From positions 124,001 through 188,000 of the forward strand of contig CBFHXB010000001.1 of the NCBI GenBank assembly GCA_965659685.1: a DNA stretch of 64,000 nt. Reading direction: 5' to 3'. The notes beneath the pieces were generated by a model. That model saw only the letters and a list, made by a program, of their open reading frames with translations. It made no database searches and was not told the DNA's origin. This DNA is from MGIIa-L3 sp11892u (GTDB lineage Archaea; Thermoplasmatota; Poseidoniia; Poseidoniales; Poseidoniaceae). Positions within the stretch are counted from its first letter, which is position 1. Each line of letters opens with the position of its first letter. The translations under genes were made by a program, and so were the position numbers. Positions 25,622 to 34,896 of the stretch are shown one piece after another.

Positions 25622-26572
25622 ATGCGCAGGGCGTTCATGCTGGCAACATTGGCCGCAGTCCTCTGTTGAGCAAGCGTGGCCGCTGAGGAGCCCGATGCTT
25701 GCCCTGACGTTGACGGTACGTCGACCGAAGACCGTACAGGATGCATGGATTCGGACGGCGACGGGTATTCGGATCCAGACGTGAATTGGACCGAAGCCGA
25801 TGGCGCAGATGCCTTCCCAGAGGACGCCACCTCGTGGAGCGACGGGGACGGCGACGGATATCCCGACCAGGCCGGTGCGTCAAAGAGCGACGATTGCCCC
25901 TTCACGCCGGGAACAAGCCGCGTCATCTTGTTTGGTTGCAGCGACATCGACCGTGATTTCGTCCCCGACATCTACGACGACGACGCGGACGGCGATGGCA
26001 TCCGCAACGAAATGGAGCGTGCAGCGTCGTCCGGTACCGTCCTGTATGACCCTTACAACCCAGAATCCACGCCAATGGACACCGACCAAGACACCATTCC
26101 AGACGTCATCGATGACGATGCAGACGGCGACGGTTGGCCCAACGACATCGAAAACGATCGGAATTCGGACCCCATGGATACTGATCAGACGCCGTTCAAC
26201 ATCTACTTTGGAACCGGGACGGGCGTGTTCTACCTCGGCGGGTTGTCGTTCACCAACGAGTATCAACCTCGGGCGTTGGAACTCTCGGTCTCGGTCGTGA
26301 TCGAAATCGTCACAGAAGAATTGGTGATTCCGTTCCTGTTGATCCCGATTTACATCTTGATCGGTGTGTTTCGTCGGCGCACGTTCCGCTCTTTTGATGC
26401 CCGCATTCACGCGTGCAAAGACTTGGAAAGCCTGAGCGAGCTCGAAGCACAAATCAACCAACTCATCCGCAACCGTACCATCCGTGTGCACCACGGGCTT
26501 GTGCTTCGAAACGCCATTGAATTGGAGGAAGACCGCCTTCGAAGCCTCGACAGCAGCGACGAAGAATCGTAA
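25622..26572 (+). pseudogene. Ca2+-binding-repeat surface protein with in-frame stop in its signal peptide
   Basis: From the ATG at 25622 the frame reads a good signal peptide (MRRAFMLATLAAVLC), then TGA at 25667-25669, then ASVAAEEPDACPD and an intact 298-codon frame beginning at GTG 25676. The body has Asp-rich thrombospondin-type-3-like repeats (DSDGDGYSDPD, DGDGDGYPDQ, DDDADGDGIRNEM, DDDADGDGWPNDIE) that bind calcium. A C-terminal membrane helix (LVIPFLLIPIYILIGVF) and a cytoplasmic helical tail follow. Without the stop this is an ordinary surface protein. As read, it is either a nonsense mutant, a sequencing error or a shortened protein lacking a signal peptide. Confidence 0.7.
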
Positions 26573-26625
26573 CGCATCAGGCCAATCCTCAAAGGGTGAA
26601 GGCACGACCACGAACCGGTGCGAAG

Positions 26626-27228
26626 ATGGTCGGTGAAGCACGCGTCCCCATGTTGCCTCAAGCACCCAAGACCGTCTGGAGCGCGGACGTGAACGATCGT
26701 CGCGTCGAGGTACTTGCTCCGAGCAACGCGGTTTTGCTTGATGTCCTCCGGGACAATGTGGGTCAACTCGGCGTCAAGCGCGGGTGCGATTTGGGCACCT
26801 GCGGCTGCTGCGCCGTCCTTGTCGATGGCCAACCCCGCCTTTCTTGCATGACGCTCGCAGGAGACGTCGAAGGATGCTCCATCACCACCGTTGAAGGCCT
26901 TGCTGACGGGCATCACTTGACCCCCATCCAGACCTGTTTCGCCGAACACGGTGGTTCGCAATGCGGCTTTTGCACCCCAGGGTTCTTGATTTCAGCACAA
27001 GCCTTGCTCGACCAGACCTCCAGTCCAACGGAGGCTCAGGTCAACGAAGCCATCGAAGGCAACCTCTGCCGATGCACGGGGTACCAACCCATCGTGGAAT
27101 CCATCATGGCCGCTGCGGCCTTGTTGCGCGGTGAAGGTGAGGCGCCAGCGCCCCCCACCGACCCCCACGCTGACCCCCATCCGTCCGGCCCCGAAGAGCC
27201 GCAACTGCCGCCAGGCCACGCGAGGTGA
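26626..27228 (+). CDS. Molybdenum hydroxylase, [2Fe-2S] subunit
   Basis: This is the small iron-sulfur subunit of a xanthine-oxidase-family enzyme, carrying electrons between the Mo and FAD subunits. Plant-type ferredoxin cysteines are at 54, 59, 62 and 74 (GCDLGTCGCCAVLVDGQPRLSC) and the second cluster's are at 113, 116, 148 and 150 (CGFCTPGF; NLCRCTGYQPI). A Pro/His-rich tail of about 25 residues follows. ATG 26626 is chosen; GTG 26596 is possible. The stop overlaps the next frame (GTGA). The neighbouring subunits point to a 4-hydroxybenzoyl-CoA-reductase-like complex (HcrC role). Confidence 0.9.
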   Translation: MVGEARVPMLPQAPKTVWSADVNDRRVEVLAPSNAVLLDVLRDNVGQLGVKRGCDLGTCGCCAVLVDGQPRLSCMTLAGDVEGCSITTVEGLADGHHLTPIQTCFAEHGGSQCGFCTPGFLISAQALLDQTSSPTEAQVNEAIEGNLCRCTGYQPIVESIMAAAALLRGEGEAPAPPTDPHADPHPSGPEEPQLPPGHAR

Positions 27229-27233
27229 TCCGC

Positions 27234-30038
27234 ATGTCTGCAGGGTACCGTCAGCAGCCCGGTGGAGCCGGTGGAGAAGTGAGAAAAGACGGGAAGCGCG
27301 TGGCTGGAAAGCTCCGTTTCACGCCTCCCGGTGCTGGCGGGTCGCGCCCCGTCAGCGATCCGCGAAACCTCGATGGCATCCCCGAATCCGTCGGAGGCAA
27401 CGAACCTCAACCTGCTGGGCACCACGTCCACGATCGATTGCGCACGGGCACGACCGTCGGTCAGGCCACGCCGCTGGTGGACGCCAACGCGAAAATCACC
27501 GGACAGGCGTGGTACGGCGATGACGTGCGTCTGCCGAACGAGGTCATCGGGCGCATCTTGCGCTCACCGCACCACTATGCCCGCATTCGTTCCATCGACA
27601 CCTCGGCCGCCGAGGCCATGCCTGGGGTCTTGGCCATCGCGACGGGAGAGGACGCGCCGAAGACCTTCGGTGTGCTTCCCGTGACCAAAGACGAACACGC
27701 CATGGCGGTCGAGAAGGTCCGGCACGTCGGTGACCTCGTCGCGTGTGTGGCGGCCGTGGACGAAGCAACGGCGATGGAGGCCCTGGGTGCCATTGTGGTC
27801 GATTATGAGGAACTTGAGCCTGAATTCGATCCTCGAAAGGGCCTCGAAGACGTGGACGAACCCATCCATTGGCGTGGGAAGTACCACGTGGGCCGAACGA
27901 ACGTGCAGAAGCGGGTTCACCAAGCCTTTGGGGACCGCTCAAACATCGAGAACGCGGCCGCGAGTTCGCGGCGAGCATGGCGCTTCGAAGGGGTGCACCA
28001 TGGATTCACCGAACCCCACGCCGTGGTGGCTCACTGGGACGCCAACGGGCGTTTGCAACTGTACACGCCGCAGCAAGTCCCTCACTACACGCACCGTGCG
28101 TTGGCCACCGTGCTCGACGTGCCGATGCACCAGATCAACGTCGTTCGCACCTTTGTCGGTGGCGGCTTTGGTGGCAAATCCGACCCCTTCCCGCACGAAA
28201 TGTGCGCGGCCATCCTCGCCCGGAAGTGCGGGCGACCGGTCCGCATCACCTTCGACCGTGAAGAGGTCTATTGGATCAACCGTGGCCGTCACCCCTCGTA
28301 CATCGAGGTCAAACTCGACGCGGACAAAAACGGACGCGTCGCCGGTTTGGACGTGGACGCCCTCATCGACGGCGGTGCCTTTGCTTCCTTCGGCCACGTG
28401 ACGTCGTACTACAACGGCGTGCTGGCGACGGCGCCCTACGAATTGGGCTCGTTCCATTACACGGGAGCGCGCGTGTGGACCAACAAGCCGGCCAGCGGCG
28501 CGATGCGTGGGCACGGGGCGGTGAACACCCGATGTGCGGTCGAAGTGGGCCTTGACGACATCGCGGAGCAGTTGGCCGTCGACCCCATCGATTTGCGGCT
28601 CGCCAACCTCTTGCCGCCCCACAGTCGAACCATCTCCGGCTTCCGCATCACCAGCAACGGCATGCGGGAGGCCCTCCGTCGCGTTCGTGAAGAAAGCGGA
28701 TGGGATCAGAAGTTCCGAAACATGCCGCTCGGGAAAGGCATCGGCATCGGTTGTGGTTTCTTCATCTCAGGCTCGGGCCTTCCCATCCATTGGGACCCGA
28801 ACCGCTTCCCTCACGCCACGGTTCACATCCAAGTCGACATGGACGGCGGCGTGACGGTGCACACTGGTGCGGCCGACATCGGGCAGGGGTCGACCACGGC
28901 CGTGGCTCAGGTCGTCTCGGAAGTTCTGGCTTTGCCGCTGGACATGATCCACGTTCGCAGCCATGAGAGCGACACCAGTCCAGTGGACTTGGGTTCGTAT
29001 TCCAGCCGTGTGACCTTCATGAATTGCAACGCCGCAATTCGCGCGGCCATGGAGATTCGTGAGGAGTTGCTCAATGCAGCCTGGGACATGCTCGGCTACC
29101 ACCCAACGACCCTGGTGATGGTCGACCGACGCATCGTCTACAAGCACGATCCGTCGATCGGCGTGTCCTACCTTCAGGCGCTCCACAAGGCGCAGGAAGA
29201 CAAAGGCGCCCTCATCGCCCGTGGTGCGTACCGTTCGCCTCCGATGGGTGGGGTTCACAAGGGTGCAGCGGCGGGCCTTGCACCGGCCTATTCCTTCTCT
29301 GCTTACGTCGCAGAAGTTGACGTGGACGTGGAGACCGGTTTGGTGAAGTGCACCCGCGTGTGGGCCGCTCACGATTGCGGCAAGGCCCTGAATCCCTTGG
29401 CCGTCGAAGGCCAAATCATCGGCTCATGCCACATGGGCCTCGGTCAGGTGCTCTCGGAGCGCATGGTCTACGGCCGAACCGGGCACCTCCAGAACGCGAA
29501 CCTGCTGCAATATCAGATTCCTTCCGTGCACGAGATGCCACACGTGACCCCCATCATTGTGGAGTCTTCTGACCCAGAGGGGCCGTTCGGCGCAAAGGAA
29601 GCCGGTGAAGGACCGCTCCTTCCCATCCTTCCCGCCGTGTGCAACGCGGTCTACGATGCCGTCGGCGTGCGCCCTTCCTCGTTGCCTTTGACGCCCGACG
29701 TGGTGTGGAGCGACATTCAGAAGCGGATGAAGGCGGAGGGCGTGGAAGACCCCCTTGATCTTGAATCACCCCGCTTGACCCACAGCCCTCTCCAAGAGAA
29801 ACTCGCAACAAGGGCCGAAGAACACCACGGCCGTGACCACGCGCGGCAACGTACCGAGGACACCTCACCTTACGTCAACGGCGTGCTGTTTGGGTTTGAC
29901 CCGACGCGTCCGATTGACGAACAACTCGAAGGCTGGGCCGCCATCGACGATCCAGACCCCGCATCCATGGCCGAAATGGGCTATGCGGGTCGAGCCTGGC
30001 TGAAGCAAGAACAGCGCCACATGGGGGACGATGCCTGA
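27234..30038 (+). CDS. Molybdenum hydroxylase, molybdopterin-binding large subunit
   Basis: This is the catalytic subunit of a xanthine-oxidase-family enzyme. After a ~75-residue low-complexity extension the canonical start VDANAKITGQAWYGDDVRLP appears. It is followed by cofactor-binding motifs (TFVGGGFGGKSDPFPHEMCAA, GAMRGHGAVNTRCAVEVGLD, GAADIGQGSTTAVAQVVSEVL, DLGSYSSRVTFMNCN) and the active-site glutamate region GPFGAKEAGEGP. The GPFGAKEAGEGP form resembles hydroxybenzoyl-CoA reductase alpha chains. A C-terminal extension of about 90 residues is unusual. At 934 residues it is longer than typical (about 770). It is coupled to the FAD subunit. Confidence 0.9.
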   Translation: MSAGYRQQPGGAGGEVRKDGKRVAGKLRFTPPGAGGSRPVSDPRNLDGIPESVGGNEPQPAGHHVHDRLRTGTTVGQATPLVDANAKITGQAWYGDDVRLPNEVIGRILRSPHHYARIRSIDTSAAEAMPGVLAIATGEDAPKTFGVLPVTKDEHAMAVEKVRHVGDLVACVAAVDEATAMEALGAIVVDYEELEPEFDPRKGLEDVDEPIHWRGKYHVGRTNVQKRVHQAFGDRSNIENAAASSRRAWRFEGVHHGFTEPHAVVAHWDANGRLQLYTPQQVPHYTHRALATVLDVPMHQINVVRTFVGGGFGGKSDPFPHEMCAAILARKCGRPVRITFDREEVYWINRGRHPSYIEVKLDADKNGRVAGLDVDALIDGGAFASFGHVTSYYNGVLATAPYELGSFHYTGARVWTNKPASGAMRGHGAVNTRCAVEVGLDDIAEQLAVDPIDLRLANLLPPHSRTISGFRITSNGMREALRRVREESGWDQKFRNMPLGKGIGIGCGFFISGSGLPIHWDPNRFPHATVHIQVDMDGGVTVHTGAADIGQGSTTAVAQVVSEVLALPLDMIHVRSHESDTSPVDLGSYSSRVTFMNCNAAIRAAMEIREELLNAAWDMLGYHPTTLVMVDRRIVYKHDPSIGVSYLQALHKAQEDKGALIARGAYRSPPMGGVHKGAAAGLAPAYSFSAYVAEVDVDVETGLVKCTRVWAAHDCGKALNPLAVEGQIIGSCHMGLGQVLSERMVYGRTGHLQNANLLQYQIPSVHEMPHVTPIIVESSDPEGPFGAKEAGEGPLLPILPAVCNAVYDAVGVRPSSLPLTPDVVWSDIQKRMKAEGVEDPLDLESPRLTHSPLQEKLATRAEEHHGRDHARQRTEDTSPYVNGVLFGFDPTRPIDEQLEGWAAIDDPDPASMAEMGYAGRAWLKQEQRHMGDDA

Positions 30039-31012
30039 TGCTGACTCCTCCATTCGTGCTCCACCGGCCCACATCGGTCGAGGAAGCCTGTGCCGTTGCC
30101 GCTGACCTCACTGCCCAAGGACGCCCCTTCGATTGGGTGGCCGGTGGGACCGATTTGCTCCCGAACTACAAGTGGCACCTCAACCCAAAGGGCGATGTCA
30201 TCTCTCTGGCCCATGTCGACGGTGCCGACGCCTTGGCAGCCAATCGTGTGGGCTGCATGACGCGCTTGCACGACGTGGCCACCTCAGAGGTTGTTCACCC
30301 GCTTCTTGCCGCTGCCGCTGCAAAGGTGGCTTCCAGCCTCATCCGTCGAAGCGCCACCGTCGGTGGCAACCTTTGCCTTGACACCCGTTGCTTCTGGTAC
30401 AACCAGTCGGAGGACTGGCGTCGTTCCATCGAATGGTGCCACAAAGCAGACTGCGGCACGGGTGCCGACTGTCGGGTCATTCCCAATCAAAACACGTTGT
30501 GCGTGGCCACCTACCAAGGTGACATGGCAGCGGCCTTCATGGCCTTGGGTGCTGAGGTGGAATTGGTCGGACCCGATGGCGAACGCCGCATGCCTCTCGA
30601 GGACTTCTTCGAACTTGATGGAATGAAGAAAAACGTGCTTCAGCCCGGCGAATTTTTGCTGGCTGTCTACCTTCCTGATGACGCGGCGTCGCGTGTCGGC
30701 GCCTACCACAAACTGCGCGTGCGTGAAACCTGGGATTTCCCTGAGGCCGGGATTGCGGCGTCGTGGATTCCCGGAGATGCGACCTCCCTCCGCGTGGCCA
30801 GCACCGGCCTCGAAAGCATCCCTGGCCTTCACATGGACGTTGCAGAAGCGCATTCGGACTGGACGAACACCGAAGGACGCAAGCGCCTCTCAAAGGCGCT
30901 CCAAAAGGCCATCAAGCCTGTCAACAACACCGCACTTCCACCACGCTACCGCCGTTCGATGGTCAGCGTGCTTGCCTCGCGAGCACTTCGAGCCATCACC
31001 GAGGAGGGCTAA
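30038..31012 (+). CDS. Molybdenum hydroxylase FAD subunit with 4-hydroxybenzoyl-CoA reductase-type [4Fe-4S] loop
   Basis: This is the FAD-binding subunit. FAD motifs are FDWVAGGTDLLPNYK and SSLIRRSATVGGNLCLDTR. A cysteine-rich insertion at residues 113-155 follows (Cys113, 118, 134, 139, 145, 155; includes LCLDTRCFWYNQSEDWRRS and IEWCHKADC). In 4-hydroxybenzoyl-CoA reductase the beta subunit has such an insert in the same place, binding an extra [4Fe-4S] cluster; ordinary xanthine dehydrogenases lack it. The likely reaction is reductive dehydroxylation or a related hydroxylation of an aromatic or CoA-bound substrate; direction is unknown. It overlaps the large subunit's stop by one base. Confidence 0.85.
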   Translation: MLTPPFVLHRPTSVEEACAVAADLTAQGRPFDWVAGGTDLLPNYKWHLNPKGDVISLAHVDGADALAANRVGCMTRLHDVATSEVVHPLLAAAAAKVASSLIRRSATVGGNLCLDTRCFWYNQSEDWRRSIEWCHKADCGTGADCRVIPNQNTLCVATYQGDMAAAFMALGAEVELVGPDGERRMPLEDFFELDGMKKNVLQPGEFLLAVYLPDDAASRVGAYHKLRVRETWDFPEAGIAASWIPGDATSLRVASTGLESIPGLHMDVAEAHSDWTNTEGRKRLSKALQKAIKPVNNTALPPRYRRSMVSVLASRALRAITEEG

Positions 31013-31014
31013 GG

Positions 31015-31968
31015 ATGCGAAAGGCCCTCTGTGTCATCGCCGTGATGCTTCTTCTCCCCTTGGTTCCCGTGCAGGCCCAAGTCGAAGCTCCGTCGTGGGA
31101 GATCGGATGGGAAAGCGACGTCGACGACGGCGTTATTCTCAACCTCGACGGAAACCGATGGGCGGTCAGCCACACCTTGGAAATCTGGATCGCCAACAAC
31201 CGACCGTTCGAACTCGAAGTCGACATGGAACTTGAACTGCCAAGCGACGTTCCTGTTGAGGCCGAGATTGACTCTCCGGTCACCGTGGGAGCAAACGGCA
31301 ACGTCACCGTTGAGATCACCATCACGGGCACCACGGCCGACGAAGTGCGAGCCTACGCAGCCGCCGAAGTGATGTTGCTCACGGTGACCGCCACGGAGGC
31401 GTCACAAACGAACTCTGGCTCCACCCAAGAGATTGAGGCCGATCTTGAACTCCCTCGCGTTCATCGACTTGAACCAAGCGTCCCCACTCCACCCAATCCC
31501 TTTGACGCCGGGACATGGATTGAGATGACCATGCAACTGAACAACATGGGGAACACCAAGGACGCGGTGACCGAAGCCGAGGCTGAAGTCCGCTCCTGTC
31601 CCCAACTGAGCGTGCTCGGTCTCGAGAGCCTTTCAGGCACCGTGGTCGAGCCAACCGACGTGGGCGGACAAGCGCCGGTGGACGTCGTCCTACGATTGGA
31701 GGCCTCGAGCAGCCACCCTGAGCGCACGTGTGAGATTCGCTTGATCGTCACTTCTGAAGGCGACGGAGCGAGCCGGAGCACCACCGTGGAAGTAGACGTC
31801 AAGGCGGCCGATCCGGACGAGGTGGTCGGGGACGTGAACGACGTGGGAACAAGCGATTCTTCCACCTCGACCGATCAAAGCTCACCCCTCCCCTTTCCTA
31901 ACCCGTTGGTTTTCTTGGCCGTCATGCTCGCCTTTTTGCGTGGTCCTCGACGCGTGGAATCTCCCTGA
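31015..31968 (+). CDS. Exported beta-sandwich surface protein with C-terminal anchor
   Basis: The signal peptide is MRKALCVIAVMLLLPLVPVQA. The mature part reads as two or three Ig/CARDB-like beta domains rich in Val/Thr (VTVGANGNVTVEITITG; WIEMTMQLNNMGNTKDAV), then a Ser/Thr-Asp linker and a hydrophobic C-terminal helix (NPLVFLAVMLAFL) with a basic end. No enzyme motif is visible. AGGAGGGCTAAGG precedes the ATG, which lies 2 nt after the molybdenum hydroxylase FAD gene stop, so it is in the same transcript; a functional link is not implied. Confidence 0.75.
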   Translation: MRKALCVIAVMLLLPLVPVQAQVEAPSWEIGWESDVDDGVILNLDGNRWAVSHTLEIWIANNRPFELEVDMELELPSDVPVEAEIDSPVTVGANGNVTVEITITGTTADEVRAYAAAEVMLLTVTATEASQTNSGSTQEIEADLELPRVHRLEPSVPTPPNPFDAGTWIEMTMQLNNMGNTKDAVTEAEAEVRSCPQLSVLGLESLSGTVVEPTDVGGQAPVDVVLRLEASSSHPERTCEIRLIVTSEGDGASRSTTVEVDVKAADPDEVVGDVNDVGTSDSSTSTDQSSPLPFPNPLVFLAVMLAFLRGPRRVESP

Positions 31969-32020
31969 TGTTCGGGCGCCATGCAGCGCAACGAACATTC
32001 GGCCTGAATGGGGTACGCCG

Positions 32021-32028
32021 CTCTATTG
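32021..32028 (+). promoter_or_regulatory. Possible promoter of the DUF4350-MoxR operon
   Basis: CTCTATTG sits in an otherwise GC-rich gap (31969-32118) about 90 nt before the GTG of the first operon gene. Transcription would start near 32050. Weak TATA resemblance; listed because the gap otherwise holds only the 17-codon frame at 32056. Confidence 0.25.
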
Positions 32029-32055
32029 TGTCAAGAACAAGGTGGGAGAATCATT

Positions 32056-32109
32056 ATGTGGGCTGTGAATGTCGCAGAGTTGGTGCTGCAGGCTCCTGTC
32101 GTTCCTTGA
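32056..32109 (+). CDS. Possible 17-codon leader peptide
   Basis: An ATG preceded at 7 nt by GGGAG opens a 17-residue frame (MWAVNVAELVLQAPVVP) that ends in TGA 9 nt before the GTG of the DUF4350 gene. The ribosome-binding spacing is good and the stop overlaps the next gene's GAGGTG. It may couple translation. With no homology visible it could equally be chance. Confidence 0.25.
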   Translation: MWAVNVAELVLQAPVVP

Positions 32110-32118
32110 GGTGATACC

Positions 32119-33711
32119 GTGGCAGAAGAGGGCAGCAAAGGACTCGGTCTTGAGTCGTGGCTGCTTGTCGCGCTCATCGTTACTGTCCTCATGTCCGGGA
32201 CGGTCATCACCCTCGTCAGTGCCGGAAAAGAGGTTGTCTTTTCACCGTACGAAGAAACGGAAGAAGTCACCTTGAGCTATCAGCAGATCACCGACGCTCG
32301 GTCTTCCTTTGGCGGTGACGAGGGCGGCATGGGATACACCATCGCCAACACGATGTCCACCCCAATGCTCGTGAACGACTGGAAGGAGCCTCACCGCACC
32401 CTCCTGATCATCGCCGGGCCCGAGAAGCCCTTCGATGCAGCCGAGGCTTCCGCCCTGCACGACTTTGTCACCAAGAAGGGCGGCAAAGTCATCCTCGCCT
32501 CCAACTCTTCCAACGCCCAACCTGTGGCGGACCTCTTCGGTGTGAAGTACTTCGGCGACCCTGTCGTCGACCCGTACCGCTACTATGAGATGCAAGGCTC
32601 GGACGGCAACCCCCTTTCACCCGACGCCCGCCGTGTTTGGGCGGCTTCGAGCCTGACCCGCAACGTCACGGAGATGCAAGATGAAGCACGGCAGGCCTGC
32701 TCGGAGGAGCAGGTGAATTCGCGTGACGTCGACAACTGCCGCCTCCCCGTGCTCTTCCACCGCCCAACGGCCATTCAGGTCCTTGAGGACCAGGATGAAT
32801 CCGGGCGCACCGTGAGCGTCCTTGCAGCGGCGTCCACGCCAGCGTTCATCGCCCGTGCAGACTTCAACCCGGACAACATCGCCAACCCAGTGTTGGGCGA
32901 TGGAAAAACCGGTCTGATCGTGCGGATGGACTACCCTGTCGAAAACGTGCTTGACACCACCATTGGCGGTGGCCAAGGACAGATTGACGTCACCGGCAGC
33001 ATCGTCTTCGTCGCCGATCACTCCGTCTTCGCCAATCACATGTGGACGTGGGAGAAGGCCGACACCACCGGCAAGTTGCAGTGCGACAGCCCGCAATACG
33101 AAGGACGTGACGCCGCCACCTGCTGGACCACGGACAGCCAAGGCATCGACCAAGGCGACAACGCATGGTACGGCAACGAACGGTACTTCACCGCCCTAGT
33201 CGCGTCCATGATGGAGCACGACAACGAAGAATTGTCTTCCACGGTGCAGCGCACCTTCTCAAATTTCAACGTCGTGTTCGACGAGAGCCGCCACGTTGCA
33301 GGGGCCCTGACGATGCCCTTCACAGAGGCTGTTGGTGCCGTGGTCCTCCTGACCAGCGATGGGCTGCTCAAATGGCTCATCGGCATGAACCTCTTTGCCC
33401 TCTTGGCCATCGCAATCATGGTTGTTCCAGAGAAGGAAAACTGGCGCCACGTTTTCGACCTCACCCGTTTCAGGGAGCGACCGACCAAGTTGGATCCCTC
33501 CCAGTATCAACGCCGTACTCGAGAGGCACTTCTCTCGAAGGTACGGCAACTCCACGACCTGACCCGTGACGAATTCGCACGGAAGTCGCCCGCGGAGATC
33601 ATGCAAATGGTGCGCGAACCGCGCCTGGTCGAGCTTGTCAGCTCGAACCGTGACTATTCCAACGATGAACTGAGGGAGCTGATCCCTCAAATTCGACGTT
33701 GGGGAAAATAA
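32119..33711 (+). CDS. DUF4350-type membrane protein of a MoxR operon
   Basis: The 530-residue protein has an N-terminal helix (SWLLVALIVTVLMSGTVITLV), a large extracytoplasmic domain and a second helix near the C-terminus (LLKWLIGMNLFALLAIAIMVV) followed by a basic cytoplasmic tail. The segment HRTLLIIAGPEKPFDAAEASALHDFVTKKGGKVILASNSS is typical of DUF4350, an amidotransferase-like domain often found beside MoxR and DUF58 genes. Function is unknown; the operon type is linked to assembly or folding of envelope complexes. GTG start with GAGGTG 7 nt upstream. The MoxR gene begins 17 nt after its stop. Confidence 0.8.
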   Translation: MAEEGSKGLGLESWLLVALIVTVLMSGTVITLVSAGKEVVFSPYEETEEVTLSYQQITDARSSFGGDEGGMGYTIANTMSTPMLVNDWKEPHRTLLIIAGPEKPFDAAEASALHDFVTKKGGKVILASNSSNAQPVADLFGVKYFGDPVVDPYRYYEMQGSDGNPLSPDARRVWAASSLTRNVTEMQDEARQACSEEQVNSRDVDNCRLPVLFHRPTAIQVLEDQDESGRTVSVLAAASTPAFIARADFNPDNIANPVLGDGKTGLIVRMDYPVENVLDTTIGGGQGQIDVTGSIVFVADHSVFANHMWTWEKADTTGKLQCDSPQYEGRDAATCWTTDSQGIDQGDNAWYGNERYFTALVASMMEHDNEELSSTVQRTFSNFNVVFDESRHVAGALTMPFTEAVGAVVLLTSDGLLKWLIGMNLFALLAIAIMVVPEKENWRHVFDLTRFRERPTKLDPSQYQRRTREALLSKVRQLHDLTRDEFARKSPAEIMQMVREPRLVELVSSNRDYSNDELRELIPQIRRWGK

Positions 33712-33728
33712 CCTAGGAGGAACAAAAC

Positions 33729-34859
<1,131 letters not shown>

Positions 34860-34896
34860 GGTCGTTCACGCCATCTGAAACGGAGTGTGGGCCACG

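Noticed and set aside
25667..25669. Selenocysteine recoding of the in-frame TGA
   Set aside because: The codon lies in a signal peptide, no selenoprotein-like context or SECIS structure is evident, and no selenocysteine machinery is seen in the window.
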